DNA of 64,000 nucleotides, taken from the NCBI RefSeq assembly GCF_017832355.1, contig NZ_JAFIBY010000004.1:248001-312000 (forward strand), read 5' to 3'. The position numbers and the translations under genes are program-made. Positions 28,974-40,715 of the stretch are shown here, piece by piece. How positions within the stretch are numbered: the first letter of the stretch is position 1; each line of letters begins with the position of its first letter. Below the pieces are notes generated by a model that saw only the letters and a program-made list of their open reading frames with translations, did not search any database and was not told where the DNA came from. This DNA comes from Serratia sp. PL17 (GTDB taxonomy: Bacteria; Pseudomonadota; Gammaproteobacteria; Enterobacterales; Enterobacteriaceae).

Positions 28974-30731
28974 GTGAAAAGAGCGGCGCTATTCCTGTTG
29001 CTGAGCAGTTGGTTAAACGCGGCTTGGGCGGGACAATGGACTATCGCAGTACTCGCACTGCGTGGTGATGCTCATGCACTGGCCCAATGGCAACCCTTGG
29101 TCGACCATCTCAATCGTCAGTTTCCCCAGGACAGCTTTCAATTGTTGCCGGTGAGCCTGTCCGGTATGGGTGAAGCAGTCCGCAGCGAACGCGTCGATTT
29201 TTTGCTCACCAACCCGGCACAATACGTCCAGTTGGATAACCGCTACCCATTGCGTTGGCTGGTTTCACTGCGTTCCTCCCCATCGTCGCAACAGGCGTCA
29301 AACAACGTGGTCGGCAGCGTCATATTGGTGAGGCGCGACAGCCCTGTCACCACAGCCAGCCAGCTCGTCGGTCGAAAAGTTGGCGCAGTCGCCGCTGACG
29401 CATTTGGCGGTTACCTGCTGGGATATAAAGAACTCCTTGGCGCGGGTCTGCGCCCGGAAAAAGATCTGACGCTGCACTTCAGCGGTTATCCGGCAGATGC
29501 CTTGCTGTATCAGTTGCGCGATGGCGCACTGGACGCCGTGATTGTGCCCGTTTGCCTGTTGGAAAAAATGCAAACGGAAGGGTTGCTGCAAGCCAGTGGC
29601 TACCGCGCCCTGTTGGAAAAACACAGTGGCCAGCACTGCCTGACGAGCACTGAGCTTTACCCTAATTGGTCATTTGCAGCCTTAAACCACGTGCCAGATC
29701 GGCTGGCCGACGAGTTGACCCGCCAGTTACTGCAAATGGACATACCCCGTTTACCTGTTTGGGGTGCCCCAGCATCATCTCATCAGGTCAATCAGTTGCT
29801 GCATGATCTGAATATTCACCCAACGCAGCGCTCACTCTGGCAGGACGTGTCTCTTTGGGCGCAACAGCACCTGCTGTTACTCAGCGCCATTATCGGCGCG
29901 ATGGTGTTGCTGGGTGCCAACCATCTGTGGATTGGTCATTTGGTGCACCGGCGTGGACGTCAGATCGAACAGATGCATCAGACGTTACGCGCCAGAGAAG
30001 CAGCCCTGGCTCAAGCGCAAAGGCTCAGCACGCTGGGCGAGATGGCCTCTGGCTTTGCTCATGAGCTGAACCAACCGCTGGCCGCAATTCGTCATTATGC
30101 GGAGGGGTGCCGCATTCGTCTTGAACGTAGCGATAGCCAACATGCGCTGCTGCCGATACTCGAACAGATTGGCCAGCAAGCACAGCGTGGTGCGGAAAGC
30201 ATTGTCAATTTGCGACGCTGGGCGAGTAAAACACCGCAACATGAAAGCGCGAAGCCACTCTTGCTGCGCCCACTGGTGGAACACCTTCTAAAATTGATGC
30301 AGATCGAACAACAATACCCGCAGTGCCGTTTAACCCTTGCCATCCCGGCCCAAAGTCAGTTGTACAGCCAGGCAACGCTGTTGGAGCAAGTGCTCACCAA
30401 TATATTGAGTAATAGCCTGCAAGCCGGTGCCCAACACATTTTCTTGCGGCAGGAAACCAACCAACATCAACAACGGCTAATCATAGAAGATGATGGCGGC
30501 GGCCTGAGCGCAGAACAACTGGCACTGCCGTTTGTACCCTTCCGCAGCACTAAGCAGGAAGGTCTCGGGTTGGGGCTGGTGATCTGTCAGAAACTGCTCA
30601 AGAGCCAGGGTTGCGATCTGACGCTGGAAAATTATATGGCTCCCTCACAACGGCAAGGGCTGCGCGTTACCTTGCACTTCCCTGTTATTCAAAAGGAAAC
30701 TCGCCATGGCGCTGATACATCTGGTCGATGA
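28974..30731 (+). CDS. ttrS: Tetrathionate sensor histidine kinase TtrS
   Basis: TtrS senses tetrathionate and phosphorylates TtrR. The 585-aa product has a signal peptide, a PhnD-like periplasmic binding domain (about 20-285, SLSGMGEAVRSERVDFLLTNPAQY), a membrane helix near 297-318, and a HisKA domain. His363 lies in GFAHELNQPLAAI. The HATPase region follows with DDGGG and GLGLGLVI motifs. GTG at 28974 has a GGAG site 5 nt away; no suitable ATG is nearby. Its 3' end overlaps ttrR by 26 nt. Divergent from ttrBCA. Confidence 0.94.
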   Translation: MKRAALFLLLSSWLNAAWAGQWTIAVLALRGDAHALAQWQPLVDHLNRQFPQDSFQLLPVSLSGMGEAVRSERVDFLLTNPAQYVQLDNRYPLRWLVSLRSSPSSQQASNNVVGSVILVRRDSPVTTASQLVGRKVGAVAADAFGGYLLGYKELLGAGLRPEKDLTLHFSGYPADALLYQLRDGALDAVIVPVCLLEKMQTEGLLQASGYRALLEKHSGQHCLTSTELYPNWSFAALNHVPDRLADELTRQLLQMDIPRLPVWGAPASSHQVNQLLHDLNIHPTQRSLWQDVSLWAQQHLLLLSAIIGAMVLLGANHLWIGHLVHRRGRQIEQMHQTLRAREAALAQAQRLSTLGEMASGFAHELNQPLAAIRHYAEGCRIRLERSDSQHALLPILEQIGQQAQRGAESIVNLRRWASKTPQHESAKPLLLRPLVEHLLKLMQIEQQYPQCRLTLAIPAQSQLYSQATLLEQVLTNILSNSLQAGAQHIFLRQETNQHQQRLIIEDDGGGLSAEQLALPFVPFRSTKQEGLGLGLVICQKLLKSQGCDLTLENYMAPSQRQGLRVTLHFPVIQKETRHGADTSGR

Positions 30732-31305
30732 CGATTTTGCGGTTACCGACGCCTGCCGCTTTTTACTCGAGGGACTGAACTACCGGGTACAGATCTGGCA
30801 CGACAGCCAAAAGTTTGTCGACAAGGTCGATCTTTACCAATGTGGCGTAGTCATGTTGGATATCCGTATGCCTGGATTGGACGGGCAGCAAGTTCATCAG
30901 CAACTGCGCCGGCAGGAAAGTACGCTGGCGGTGGTGATTGTCACCGGTCACGGTGATATTTCTATGGCGGTGGCGGAAATGAAATTGGGTGCATTGGATT
31001 TCTTGCAAAAACCGATCGCCGCCGCCCCGCTGATTGAAGCGCTTGAACGCGGGTTAGCCCATTCCCAACGCCAGGTTGAGCGCCACCAACTGCAACAGCG
31101 TTTCAGTGCGCTGACGCCGCGCGAACGTGAGATTGCCCGTGCTGTGGCCGCCGGGATGACCAATAAACTGATCGCCGACCGGCACTTTATTGCGGTTCGT
31201 ACCGTAGAGGTTCATCGAGCCAAAGTGATGGAAAAAATGCAGGCAGCCAGCCTTGCGGAACTGGTGAACTCACTCAACCAACTGACGTCGATTGAGCGCC
31301 CGTAA
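30706..31305 (+). CDS. ttrR: Tetrathionate response regulator TtrR
   Basis: TtrR is a FixJ/NarL-type regulator that activates ttrBCA when phosphorylated by TtrS. The 199-aa product has a receiver domain with Asp8-10, phospho-acceptor Asp52 (VVMLDIRMPG) and Lys in FLQKP. A LuxR-type helix-turn-helix follows from about residue 135 (LTPREREIARAVAAGMTNKLIA...VRTVEVHRAKVMEKM). It overlaps ttrS by 26 nt. Confidence 0.94.
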   Translation: MALIHLVDDDFAVTDACRFLLEGLNYRVQIWHDSQKFVDKVDLYQCGVVMLDIRMPGLDGQQVHQQLRRQESTLAVVIVTGHGDISMAVAEMKLGALDFLQKPIAAAPLIEALERGLAHSQRQVERHQLQQRFSALTPREREIARAVAAGMTNKLIADRHFIAVRTVEVHRAKVMEKMQAASLAELVNSLNQLTSIERP

Positions 31306-31330
31306 ACCCAAAAGTCATGGTCTATAGACA

Positions 31331-31362
31331 AAAAAATGCCGGTCGGAATAAACCGACCGGCA
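31331..31362. terminator. Bidirectional terminator between ttrR and secF
   Basis: Arms TGCCGGTCGG (31337-31346) and CCGACCGGCA (31353-31362) with AAAAAA on the left. Read on the minus strand this is a hairpin plus T6 after secF; ttrR ends 25 nt away on the other side. Confidence 0.85.
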
Positions 31363-31386
31363 GTGTATTTTCAACTCACGGGCAAA

Positions 31387-32355
31387 TCACGGCATAATCG
31401 AAGGCTGATCTGCGCCTTCTTTTTCCACTTTCTGCTGCAGCATGTGTTCGCGTTTCATACCCAGTTTCAACGCCAGCGCGGACGCCACGTAGATAGAGGA
31501 TATGGTACCGATAGACACACCGATCAACATAGCCAGAGAGAAGCCATGCAGCATCGCGCCACCGAAGATGTACAGCATCAGAACAACCATCAAGGTTGTA
31601 CCGGATGTCATCAGCGTACGGCTTAGCGTCTGGGTCAGTGACACGTTCATGATTTCGTAAGGCGTCCCGCGGCGGATCTTGCGGAAGTTCTCACGAATAC
31701 GGTCAGAAACCACGATGCTGTCGTTCAACGAGTAACCGATAACCGACATCAATGAAGCGACGATGGTCAGGTCAATCTCGATATGGAACAACGACAACAC
31801 GCCCATGGTGATGATCACGTCGTGCGCCAACGCAATAACCGCCCCCAGCGCCAAACGCCATTCGAAGCGGAAACCGACGTAAATCAGAATACAGATCAGC
31901 GCAACCAGCAGCGCCATGCCGCCGTTTTGCGCCAGTTCGGTGCCCACGCTCGGGCCGACGAACTCAATCCGTTTTACGCTCGCGTTTTTATCGACCGACT
32001 CGTTAATCACGCCGATCACTTTGTTACCCAGTTCCTGGCCTGCGGTACCTGTCGCAGGTGGCATACGCACCATCACGTCACGGCTGCTGCCAAAGTTCTG
32101 AATAACCGGGTCCTGGAACCCGGCTTTTTCCAGCGTATCGCGCATCAGATCGAGGTTGGCAGGTTTCTCCAGGCTGATTTCAATGACGGTACCGCCAGTG
32201 AAGTCCAGACCCCAGTTAAAACCACGCACCGACATAATGGCGATTGACGCGATCAGCAGCACCAGCGAGATGCCGAAGGCCACGTAATCCCAGCGCATAA
32301 AGTCATAAACTTTACGGCCGTAGTTGAGTTGTTCAACAGTATAATCCTGTGCCAC
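31387..32355 (-). CDS. secF: Protein translocase subunit SecF
   Basis: SecF acts with SecD to use the proton gradient for late steps of Sec export. The 322-aa product has six membrane helices and a periplasmic loop after the first. Family stretches [15 protein letters not shown] and [20 protein letters not shown] are present. The start is GTG at 32355 ([19 protein letters not shown]) with GAGGAG upstream, matching the E. coli start. It is 10 nt after secD in queA-tgt-yajC-secD-secF. Confidence 0.97.
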   Translation of the reverse strand: MAQDYTVEQLNYGRKVYDFMRWDYVAFGISLVLLIASIAIMSVRGFNWGLDFTGGTVIEISLEKPANLDLMRDTLEKAGFQDPVIQNFGSSRDVMVRMPPATGTAGQELGNKVIGVINESVDKNASVKRIEFVGPSVGTELAQNGGMALLVALICILIYVGFRFEWRLALGAVIALAHDVIITMGVLSLFHIEIDLTIVASLMSVIGYSLNDSIVVSDRIRENFRKIRRGTPYEIMNVSLTQTLSRTLMTSGTTLMVVLMLYIFGGAMLHGFSLAMLIGVSIGTISSIYVASALALKLGMKREHMLQQKVEKEGADQPSIMP

Positions 32356-32365
32356 AACGCACTCC

Positions 32366-34213
32366 TCAGATAGACAGCTTATTAATGCGTTTGCCGCCGT
32401 AAAGCAGGTTGACGATGGCACGGGTACCGACAATTGCGGTGAACATGGACGTCGCCACACCGATTGCGGTGGTAATCGCAAAGCCCTTGATTGAACCGGT
32501 GCCCACTGCGTACAGAATGACTGCGGTAATCAGGGTAGTGATGTTGGCGTCAACGATACTGGAGAACGCGCCTTTATAGCCTTCATGGATTGCCTGCTGA
32601 ACGGAACGCCCGTTCTTCAGCTCTTCCTTGATACGTTCGTTAATCAGCACGTTGGCATCGACAGCGACCGCCAGCGTCAGCACGATACCGGCAATCCCCG
32701 GCATGGTCAGTGTCGCCCCGGGTAACAGGGACATCACGCCGACAATCAGCACCAGGTTGGCGACCAGCGCCGTGGTGGCGATCATGCCGAACTTACGGTA
32801 CCACACCACCATAAATACGATGGATGCCACCAGGCCCCACAAGCAAGCTTCCAAACCTTGGGTGATGTTCTGTTGCCCCAGGGTTGGGCCGATAGTACGC
32901 TCTTCCACAATCTGGATAGGCGCAATCAGCGCACCGGCGCGCAGCAGCAGCGAAAGCTGGCGTGCTTCGTTCGGGTTGCCAATACCGGTAATACGGAAGC
33001 TGTTGCCCAGACGCGACTGAATGTTAGCCACGTTGATAACTTCTTCCTGTTTCACCAGAATTGCACGGCCGTTGGCGTCTTTCTTGCCGCTGTCCTTGTA
33101 CTCCACAAACAGGGTCGCCATCGGTTTACCGATGTTGTCCTTGGTGAAGTTAGACATGGCAGTACCGCCGGCGCTATCCAGAGAGATATTAACCTGCGGC
33201 TGGTTGTATTCGTCGGTGCTGGACGTCGAGTCAGTGATGTGATCACCGGTCAGGATCACACGCTTGTACAGCACAACGGGCTGGCCTTCACGCGTGTCTT
33301 TTACTTCTGAGTCACCCGGCACACGGCCGTTGGCTGCCGCTGTGGCATCCGCATTGGTGTTAACCAGACGGAACTCCAGCGTCGCGGTAGCGCCCAGAAT
33401 CTCTTTGGCGCGCGCAGTATCCTGAATACCCGGCAGCTCGACCACAATGCGGTCAGAGCCCTGACGTTGCACCAGCGGTTCGGCAACGCCGAGCTGGTTA
33501 ACGCGGTTACGCAAGATAGTGATGTTTTGTTGCACCGCATATTCGCGAGCTTCGCTCAGACGGGCATCCGTCAAGCTGGCTTTCAGGGTGTTGGTGCCGT
33601 TGGCAGAGAACACCATATCGCGCTGACGCGGGCTGAGGTAGCTGATGGCCTGATCGCGGGTAGCATCGTCACGGAAGCGCACTTCCACGCCGTTGTTGTC
33701 CAGCTTGCGGATAGACGCATAAGGAATGCCCTTCTCACGCAGCTCGCTGCGCAGGGTATCCATAGTCTGCTCCTGCAGCTTGCTCAGCGCAGTGTCCATG
33801 TCCACTTCCATCAAGAAGTGCACACCACCGCGCAGGTCCAGACCGAGTTTCATCGGCTCTGCACCCAGCATGGCCAACCAGGCCGGCGTAGCCGGAGCCA
33901 GGTTCAGCGCAACGACAAACTTGTCACCCAACTCAGCCATTAAGGCTTCACGGGCGCGCAGCTGAATGTCAGGATTGCTAAAGCGAGCCAGGATAGCGCC
34001 GTTTTCCAGCGCAATCGACTTGCTTGCGATCTTGTCTTTTTCTAATACGGTACGGACTTGGTCCAGCGTAGTTTCACTGGCGGCGACACCGCGCGCGCCA
34101 GTGATTTGTACAGCCGGATCCTCACCATAGAGGTTGGGAAGCGCATAAAGCAGACCGACGATGATCACCACGATCAACATCAGATACTTCCACAAAGGAT
34201 AACGGTTTAGCAC
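32366..34213 (-). CDS. secD: Protein translocase subunit SecD
   Basis: SecD is the larger partner of SecF. Its big periplasmic domain grips emerging substrate and pulls it out in a proton-driven cycle. The 615-aa product has six membrane helices, a P1 head region and [17 protein letters not shown] near the start of P1. Helix 4 carries [23 protein letters not shown] with the conserved Asp for proton conduction. Length equals E. coli SecD. 25 nt after yajC. Confidence 0.97.
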   Translation of the reverse strand: MLNRYPLWKYLMLIVVIIVGLLYALPNLYGEDPAVQITGARGVAASETTLDQVRTVLEKDKIASKSIALENGAILARFSNPDIQLRAREALMAELGDKFVVALNLAPATPAWLAMLGAEPMKLGLDLRGGVHFLMEVDMDTALSKLQEQTMDTLRSELREKGIPYASIRKLDNNGVEVRFRDDATRDQAISYLSPRQRDMVFSANGTNTLKASLTDARLSEAREYAVQQNITILRNRVNQLGVAEPLVQRQGSDRIVVELPGIQDTARAKEILGATATLEFRLVNTNADATAAANGRVPGDSEVKDTREGQPVVLYKRVILTGDHITDSTSSTDEYNQPQVNISLDSAGGTAMSNFTKDNIGKPMATLFVEYKDSGKKDANGRAILVKQEEVINVANIQSRLGNSFRITGIGNPNEARQLSLLLRAGALIAPIQIVEERTIGPTLGQQNITQGLEACLWGLVASIVFMVVWYRKFGMIATTALVANLVLIVGVMSLLPGATLTMPGIAGIVLTLAVAVDANVLINERIKEELKNGRSVQQAIHEGYKGAFSSIVDANITTLITAVILYAVGTGSIKGFAITTAIGVATSMFTAIVGTRAIVNLLYGGKRINKLSI

Positions 34214-34238
34214 GGCAATTCCCTTAGGGAAAACAAAA

Positions 34239-34571
34239 TTACAGGGCCTTCATGGTACCTTTCGGCAGAACGGCCGCCACGAAGTCACGCTTGATCATCA
34301 CTTCCGTGGTGTCGTTCAGCGCAATGGCGATGATGCCGGTGTCAGCCACTTTGGTTACGCGGCCAATCAGGCCACCCGTGGTCAGCACTTCATCACCTTT
34401 ACCGATCGAGTCCATCAGTTTTTTGTGCTCTTTAGCGCGTTTCTGCTGTGGACGCAGGATCATGAAATAGAAAATCAGACCAAAAACCACCAGCATAATG
34501 ATCAGAGAGTACGGGCTTCCCTGAGCCGGGGCCCCTGCGGATGCGACGGCGTCAGAAATGAAAAAGCTCAT
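34239..34571 (-). CDS. yajC: Sec translocase accessory subunit YajC
   Basis: YajC joins the SecDF-YajC complex of the holotranslocon. The 110-aa product has one membrane helix (about 20-38, [20 protein letters not shown]) followed by a basic cytoplasmic domain with [14 protein letters not shown]. It is separated from tgt by 157 nt that are mostly an ERIC element. Confidence 0.97.
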   Translation of the reverse strand: MSFFISDAVASAGAPAQGSPYSLIIMLVVFGLIFYFMILRPQQKRAKEHKKLMDSIGKGDEVLTTGGLIGRVTKVADTGIIAIALNDTTEVMIKRDFVAAVLPKGTMKAL

Positions 34572-34613
34572 TGAAATTCCCTCATTAAGTTATCAATTAT
34601 TAATTCAAGCGTT

Positions 34614-36997
<2,384 letters not shown>

Positions 36998-37020
36998 GGC
37001 TCTATTCACTTCTTCATTGT

Positions 37021-37147
37021 TTATACCCGATGGCTTTCAAGTTGCAGTTAGGCAGCCAGCCTGCGCATCCCCGCAGGCTCACTTGAGTAAGTGACCGGGA
37101 TGGGCAAGTGCAGCCAACAACACTGCGGCTTGAAAGGCGACGAGTAT
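37021..37147. repeat. ERIC element between queA and acpH
   Basis: Opening TTATACCCGATGGCTTTCAA, core GCATCCCCGCAGGCTCAC then TTGAGTAAGTGACCGGGATG, closing CTGCGGCTTGAAAGGCGACG. It lies between the divergent queA and acpH starts, so the promoters of both are near or within it. Confidence 0.9.
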
Positions 37148-37220
37148 GTTGGTCATAAAAAAACAGGCGGCCTAGTCTAAAGCTGCGGGCGGTCAGCGGC
37201 AAGAAATAAGGAGGATTTGC

Positions 37221-37247
37221 ATGACTTCAGGTATAGTTGCCCGATGA
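37221..37247 (+). CDS. Eight-codon leader ORF coupled to acpH (candidate)
   Basis: An optimal AAGGAGGA site (37209-37216) precedes an ATG that opens ATG-ACT-TCA-GGT-ATA-GTT-GCC-CGA-TGA (MTSGIVAR). Its stop overlaps the acpH start codon as ATGA. acpH itself has no visible Shine-Dalgarno at the right distance. This suggests a coupled leader peptide. No peptide function is implied. Confidence 0.5.
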   Translation: MTSGIVAR

Positions 37248-37825
37248 ATTATCTCGCTCATCTCCATTTAGCCTCACTGGCGGAAAGCTCACTACTGGGC
37301 AATTTGTTGGCCGACTTCGTGCGTGGCAATCCCGCAGGCGAATACGCTCCCGAGGTCGTGGCCGGCATTATGATGCACCGTCGCGTCGATGTATTGACCG
37401 ACAGCCTGCCGCAGGTCAAGGCCTGCCGCGACTACTTCACCGATGAGCATCGGCGCGTAGCCCCCATCACACTCGACGTCGTGTGGGATCACTTCCTTGC
37501 GCGTCACTGGCAGCAATTGGAGCCCTCTCTTAGCCTGCAAGGTTTCACGCAGCAAGCCCGTAACCAGATAGCCCCGCATCTGCCGATGACACCACCGCGC
37601 TTTCAGAATTTAAATGGTTATTTATGGCCGGAACGTTGGTTGGAGCGTTACGCAGAGCTGCCGTTTATCGGCAACGTGCTGGCCGGCATGGCTAGCCGTC
37701 GTCCACGCCTGGCGGCACTGGCTGGCTCCTTCGCCGACGTGGAACGCAACTATCATCAGCTTGAAATACAATTCTGGCAGTTTTATCCGCTGATGATGCA
37801 ACAAGCCAAAGATAAAAAGCTGTAA
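37244..37825 (+). CDS. acpH: Acyl carrier protein phosphodiesterase
   Basis: AcpH hydrolyses the phosphopantetheine prosthetic group from acyl carrier protein. The 193-aa product has the family core [20 protein letters not shown] and HRRVDVLTD, with metal-binding His and Asp residues. It equals E. coli AcpH in length. The ATG at 37244 is the family start; upstream is a short ORF that overlaps it. Followed by a T-rich terminator. Confidence 0.95.
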   Translation: MNYLAHLHLASLAESSLLGNLLADFVRGNPAGEYAPEVVAGIMMHRRVDVLTDSLPQVKACRDYFTDEHRRVAPITLDVVWDHFLARHWQQLEPSLSLQGFTQQARNQIAPHLPMTPPRFQNLNGYLWPERWLERYAELPFIGNVLAGMASRRPRLAALAGSFADVERNYHQLEIQFWQFYPLMMQQAKDKKL

Positions 37826-37875
37826 GGCCGAAGTAAAACCGTTGAAAATGCGACGCTTTACAATAAATTGCTTTT

Positions 37876-37910
37876 TAACCCTTGCCCTTTTGCGGGAAAA
37901 GGTTATTTTT
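37876..37910 (+). terminator. Rho-independent terminator after acpH
   Basis: TAACCCTTGCCC (37876-37887) pairs with GGGAAAAGGTTA (37894-37905) with two mismatches, followed by TTTTT. Confidence 0.75.
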
Positions 37911-37940
37911 AAAGCTCGCTAAATTTAATTGCCGACTTTG

Positions 37941-37977
37941 ATAGGTAAAAGCTATCTCATCGATTGGTCTTTTACCC
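37941..37977 (+). promoter_or_regulatory. OxyR-type binding site upstream of the peroxiredoxin gene
   Basis: The first half ATAG-gtaaaag-CTAT (37941-37955) fits the OxyR consensus ATAGntnnnanCTAT at every defined position. After exactly 7 nt a weaker second half begins (ATTG-gtctttt-ACCC, 37963-37977). It abuts the expected -35 region. OxyR control is an inference from this match and the gene's role. Confidence 0.65.
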
Positions 37978-38006
37978 TTTATTCACCACGTCGTGGCCCC
38001 TATACT
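37978..38006 (+). promoter_or_regulatory. Candidate promoter of the peroxiredoxin gene
   Basis: A good -10 TATACT (38001-38006) lies 17 nt after a poor -35 (TTTATT, 37978-37983). A weak -35 next to an activator site is the usual arrangement for OxyR-activated promoters. Confidence 0.45.
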
Positions 38007-38054
38007 GGCCCTTGCTTTTACATCAACCCCTTAACACCTATTACAGGAGTAATT

Positions 38055-38657
38055 ATGGTCCTGGTAACTCGTCAAGCCCCTGACTTCACCGCAGCTGCCG
38101 TACTGGGCAGTGGCGAAATCGTTGAAAACTTCAACTTCAAGAAGCACCTGAACGGCAAACCAGCTGTCCTGTTCTTCTGGCCGATGGACTTCACCTTCGT
38201 ATGTCCTTCTGAGCTGATCGCTTTCGATCACCGCTATGAAGAATTCCAGAAGCGTGGCGTTGAAGTGGTTGGCGTTTCATTCGACTCCGAATTTGTACAC
38301 AACGCATGGCGTAAAACCCCCGTCGAGAATGGCGGCATCGGGGAAGTGAAATACGCAATGGTTGCTGACATCAAGCGTGAAATTCAGAAAGCTTACGGCA
38401 TCGAGCACCCAGAAGCAGGCGTTGCCCTGCGTGGTTCTTTCCTGATCGACAAAGACGGTGTGGTTCGTGCTCAGGTTGTTAACGACCTGCCAATCGGCCG
38501 TAACATCGACGAAATGATCCGTACCGTTGACGCGCTGCAATTCCACGAGCAACACGGCGAAGTGTGCCCGGCTCAGTGGGAAAAAGGCAAAGCAGGTATG
38601 GGCGCATCTCCAGACGGCGTCGCTAAATACCTGTCCGAAAACGCTTCCAAGCTGTAA
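38055..38657 (+). CDS. Typical 2-Cys peroxiredoxin (AhpC/TSA family)
   Basis: Reduces hydrogen peroxide and organic hydroperoxides through a redox-active Cys pair. The 200-aa product has the peroxidatic Cys50 in DFTFVCPSE and the resolving Cys171 in GEVCPAQW. It is closer to the TsaA/Prx1-type enzymes than to E. coli AhpC, and no ahpF is nearby, so the electron donor is probably a thioredoxin-type protein. The ATG at 38055 has an ACAGGAGT site; the upstream open frame is not family-like. Single-gene unit with an OxyR-type site upstream and a strong terminator downstream; absent at this place in E. coli K-12. Confidence 0.93.
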   Translation: MVLVTRQAPDFTAAAVLGSGEIVENFNFKKHLNGKPAVLFFWPMDFTFVCPSELIAFDHRYEEFQKRGVEVVGVSFDSEFVHNAWRKTPVENGGIGEVKYAMVADIKREIQKAYGIEHPEAGVALRGSFLIDKDGVVRAQVVNDLPIGRNIDEMIRTVDALQFHEQHGEVCPAQWEKGKAGMGASPDGVAKYLSENASKL

Positions 38658-38677
38658 TTTCAGCCTGTGAGTGTATC

Positions 38678-38704
38678 AACCGGCCCTTGCGGCCGGTTTT
38701 TTTT
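38678..38704 (+). terminator. Rho-independent terminator after the peroxiredoxin gene
   Basis: AACCGGCC and GGCCGGTT arms followed by eight T in all, about 20 nt past the stop. A textbook terminator. Confidence 0.93.
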
Positions 38705-38886
38705 GCGCCAAATTAGGGCGCGCTGCCCACTTTCTGTGCTTCATTTCCTTGTTTCCGCTCACATTTCTCCGGCTGTTTCCCGCGTAATCCCTTAACTGTA
38801 GCTAGTATCAATAGGCTGGCCCGCACTTTGCAGTGCAAATATGGCAAGCCAAACACAATAAGAAAACTGACAGGGTAGGAATAACT

Positions 38887-40650
38887 ATGTTTTTACAAAA
38901 ATGGAGCAAACCGCTGACCATGGCAGCGCTGCTCGTCAGCAGCAGCCTGTATGCTGCGTCCAATCCGGCTGTTGAAGCCAAAAACGGCATGGTGGTGACA
39001 TCACAACATCTGGCCTCACAGGTTGGTGTCGATATCCTTAAGTTGGGCGGTAACGCGATTGATGCCGCAGTCGCTGTTGGCTATGCGCAGGCGGTGGTTA
39101 ACCCATGCTGCGGCAACATCGGCGGCGGCGGTTTTATGACGGTGCATCTGGCTGATGGCACCGATACCTTTATTAACTTCCGTGAAACTGCGCCGGCAGC
39201 GGCCAGCGCCAATATGTATCTGGATGCCGACGGCAACGTGAAGAAAGGCGCCAGCCTGTACGGTTATCTGGCGGCGGGCGTCCCCGGCACCGTGCTTGGC
39301 ATGGAAACCGCGCGCAAGAAATACGGCAAACTGAGCCGCGAACAGGTGATGGAACCGGCCATCAAACTGGCGCGTGAGGGCTTTGTGCTGACCCGTGCCG
39401 ATACCGATATCCTCGACACCACTGTCGTACGCTTTAAGCAGGATCCGGAATCCGCCAAGATCTTCTTGCGCCCAGACGGCACGGCGCTACAGCCGGGCGA
39501 TCGTCTGGTGCAAAGCGACCTGGCCAATACCCTGGAAGCCATCGCCAAAGGGGGGCCTGATGCCTTCTACAAAGGCAAAATCCCGCAGGCGGTAGAAGCG
39601 GCAGCCAAACAAGGTGGCGGTATCCTGACAGCAGCCGACTTCGCCAACTACAACGTCACCGAAACCCCGCCGATTACCTGTAGCTACCGCGGTTATAAAT
39701 TTGTTTCGGCACCGCCACCCAGCTCAGGCGGCGTGACACTGTGCGAAATCCTCAACGTGGTCGAAGGTTACGATCTCAAAAGCATGGGCTTTAACTCGGC
39801 GGCAGCGATTCACACCATGACCGAAGCCATGCGCCACGCCTATATGGACCGCAATACCTACCTCGGTGACCCGGAATTCATCAAAAACCCGATCGACAGA
39901 CTGGTCAGCAAAAGCTACGCCGAAGAGATCCGCAAGAAAATCGTCGCCGATAAAGCCACGCCGTCAGAGAATGTCCAACCCGGCATGGAACCTCACGAAA
40001 AGCCGGAAACAACCCATTACTCGATTGTCGATCATGACGGTAACGCCGTCTCCACCACCTATACCGTCAACGGTCGCTTTGGCGCGGTGGTGATTGCTCC
40101 GGGTACCGGCTTCTTCCTCAACGATGAAATGGATGACTTCACCGTCAAAGTCGGTGAGAAAAACCTCTATGGGCTGGTGCAAGGTACCGCCAATAGCATT
40201 GCCCCCGGTAAGCGCCCACTATCGTCAATGAGCCCGACACTGGTGACCAAGGACAATAAAATCTTTATGGTGCTTGGCTCGCCGGGGGGATCACGCATCA
40301 TTACTATTACCTTGCAGACGGCACTGAACGTGATCGACCACGGCATGGCTCCGCAAGAAGCTGTAGATGCGCCGCGTATCCACCATCAGTGGCTGCCGGA
40401 TGAGGTTTACTACGAACAGCGTGGGGTTTCGGCCGATACGCTAAAACTTCTCAGCGGTATGGGCTACAAGATGGTAGAGCAAACGCCGTGGGGTGCAGCT
40501 GAATTGATTCTGGTCGGTTTACCCGGCGCGGTTGGCGTCAGCCCGGCCAACTCCGGCAACGACTCAGCAGTCTCTGGCAAGGTGCGCGAAGGCTACCTGT
40601 ACGGAGCCAACGACGTTCGTCGCCCAGCGGGCTCTGCGGTAGGCTATTGA
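38887..40650 (+). CDS. ggt: Periplasmic gamma-glutamyltransferase
   Basis: Ggt cleaves the gamma-glutamyl bond of glutathione in the periplasm. It is made as a precursor that cuts itself into large and small subunits. The 587-aa product has a signal peptide (cut near residue 24, SSLYAASNP). The autoprocessing site has nucleophile Thr375 in PETTHYSIVD. The small-subunit motifs KRPLSSMSPT and GSPGGSRIIT are present, as is RETAP with the substrate Arg. Cys appear in NPCCGN and TCSYR. ATG 38887 starts the signal peptide. Convergent with malZ. Confidence 0.96.
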   Translation: MFLQKWSKPLTMAALLVSSSLYAASNPAVEAKNGMVVTSQHLASQVGVDILKLGGNAIDAAVAVGYAQAVVNPCCGNIGGGGFMTVHLADGTDTFINFRETAPAAASANMYLDADGNVKKGASLYGYLAAGVPGTVLGMETARKKYGKLSREQVMEPAIKLAREGFVLTRADTDILDTTVVRFKQDPESAKIFLRPDGTALQPGDRLVQSDLANTLEAIAKGGPDAFYKGKIPQAVEAAAKQGGGILTAADFANYNVTETPPITCSYRGYKFVSAPPPSSGGVTLCEILNVVEGYDLKSMGFNSAAAIHTMTEAMRHAYMDRNTYLGDPEFIKNPIDRLVSKSYAEEIRKKIVADKATPSENVQPGMEPHEKPETTHYSIVDHDGNAVSTTYTVNGRFGAVVIAPGTGFFLNDEMDDFTVKVGEKNLYGLVQGTANSIAPGKRPLSSMSPTLVTKDNKIFMVLGSPGGSRIITITLQTALNVIDHGMAPQEAVDAPRIHHQWLPDEVYYEQRGVSADTLKLLSGMGYKMVEQTPWGAAELILVGLPGAVGVSPANSGNDSAVSGKVREGYLYGANDVRRPAGSAVGY

Positions 40651-40683
40651 TTTCACTGGGCGTGTGAACGCCCACTAACCCAG

Positions 40684-40709
40684 ACAGGGGCCGGTTTACC
40701 GGCCCCTGT
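40684..40709. terminator. Stem-loop between convergent ggt and malZ
   Basis: Eleven-base perfect arms ACAGGGGCCGG and CCGGCCCCTGT with a TTTA loop. No T-run on either side, but the place between two stops fits a shared terminator. Confidence 0.6.
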
Positions 40710-40715
40710 ACAGCG

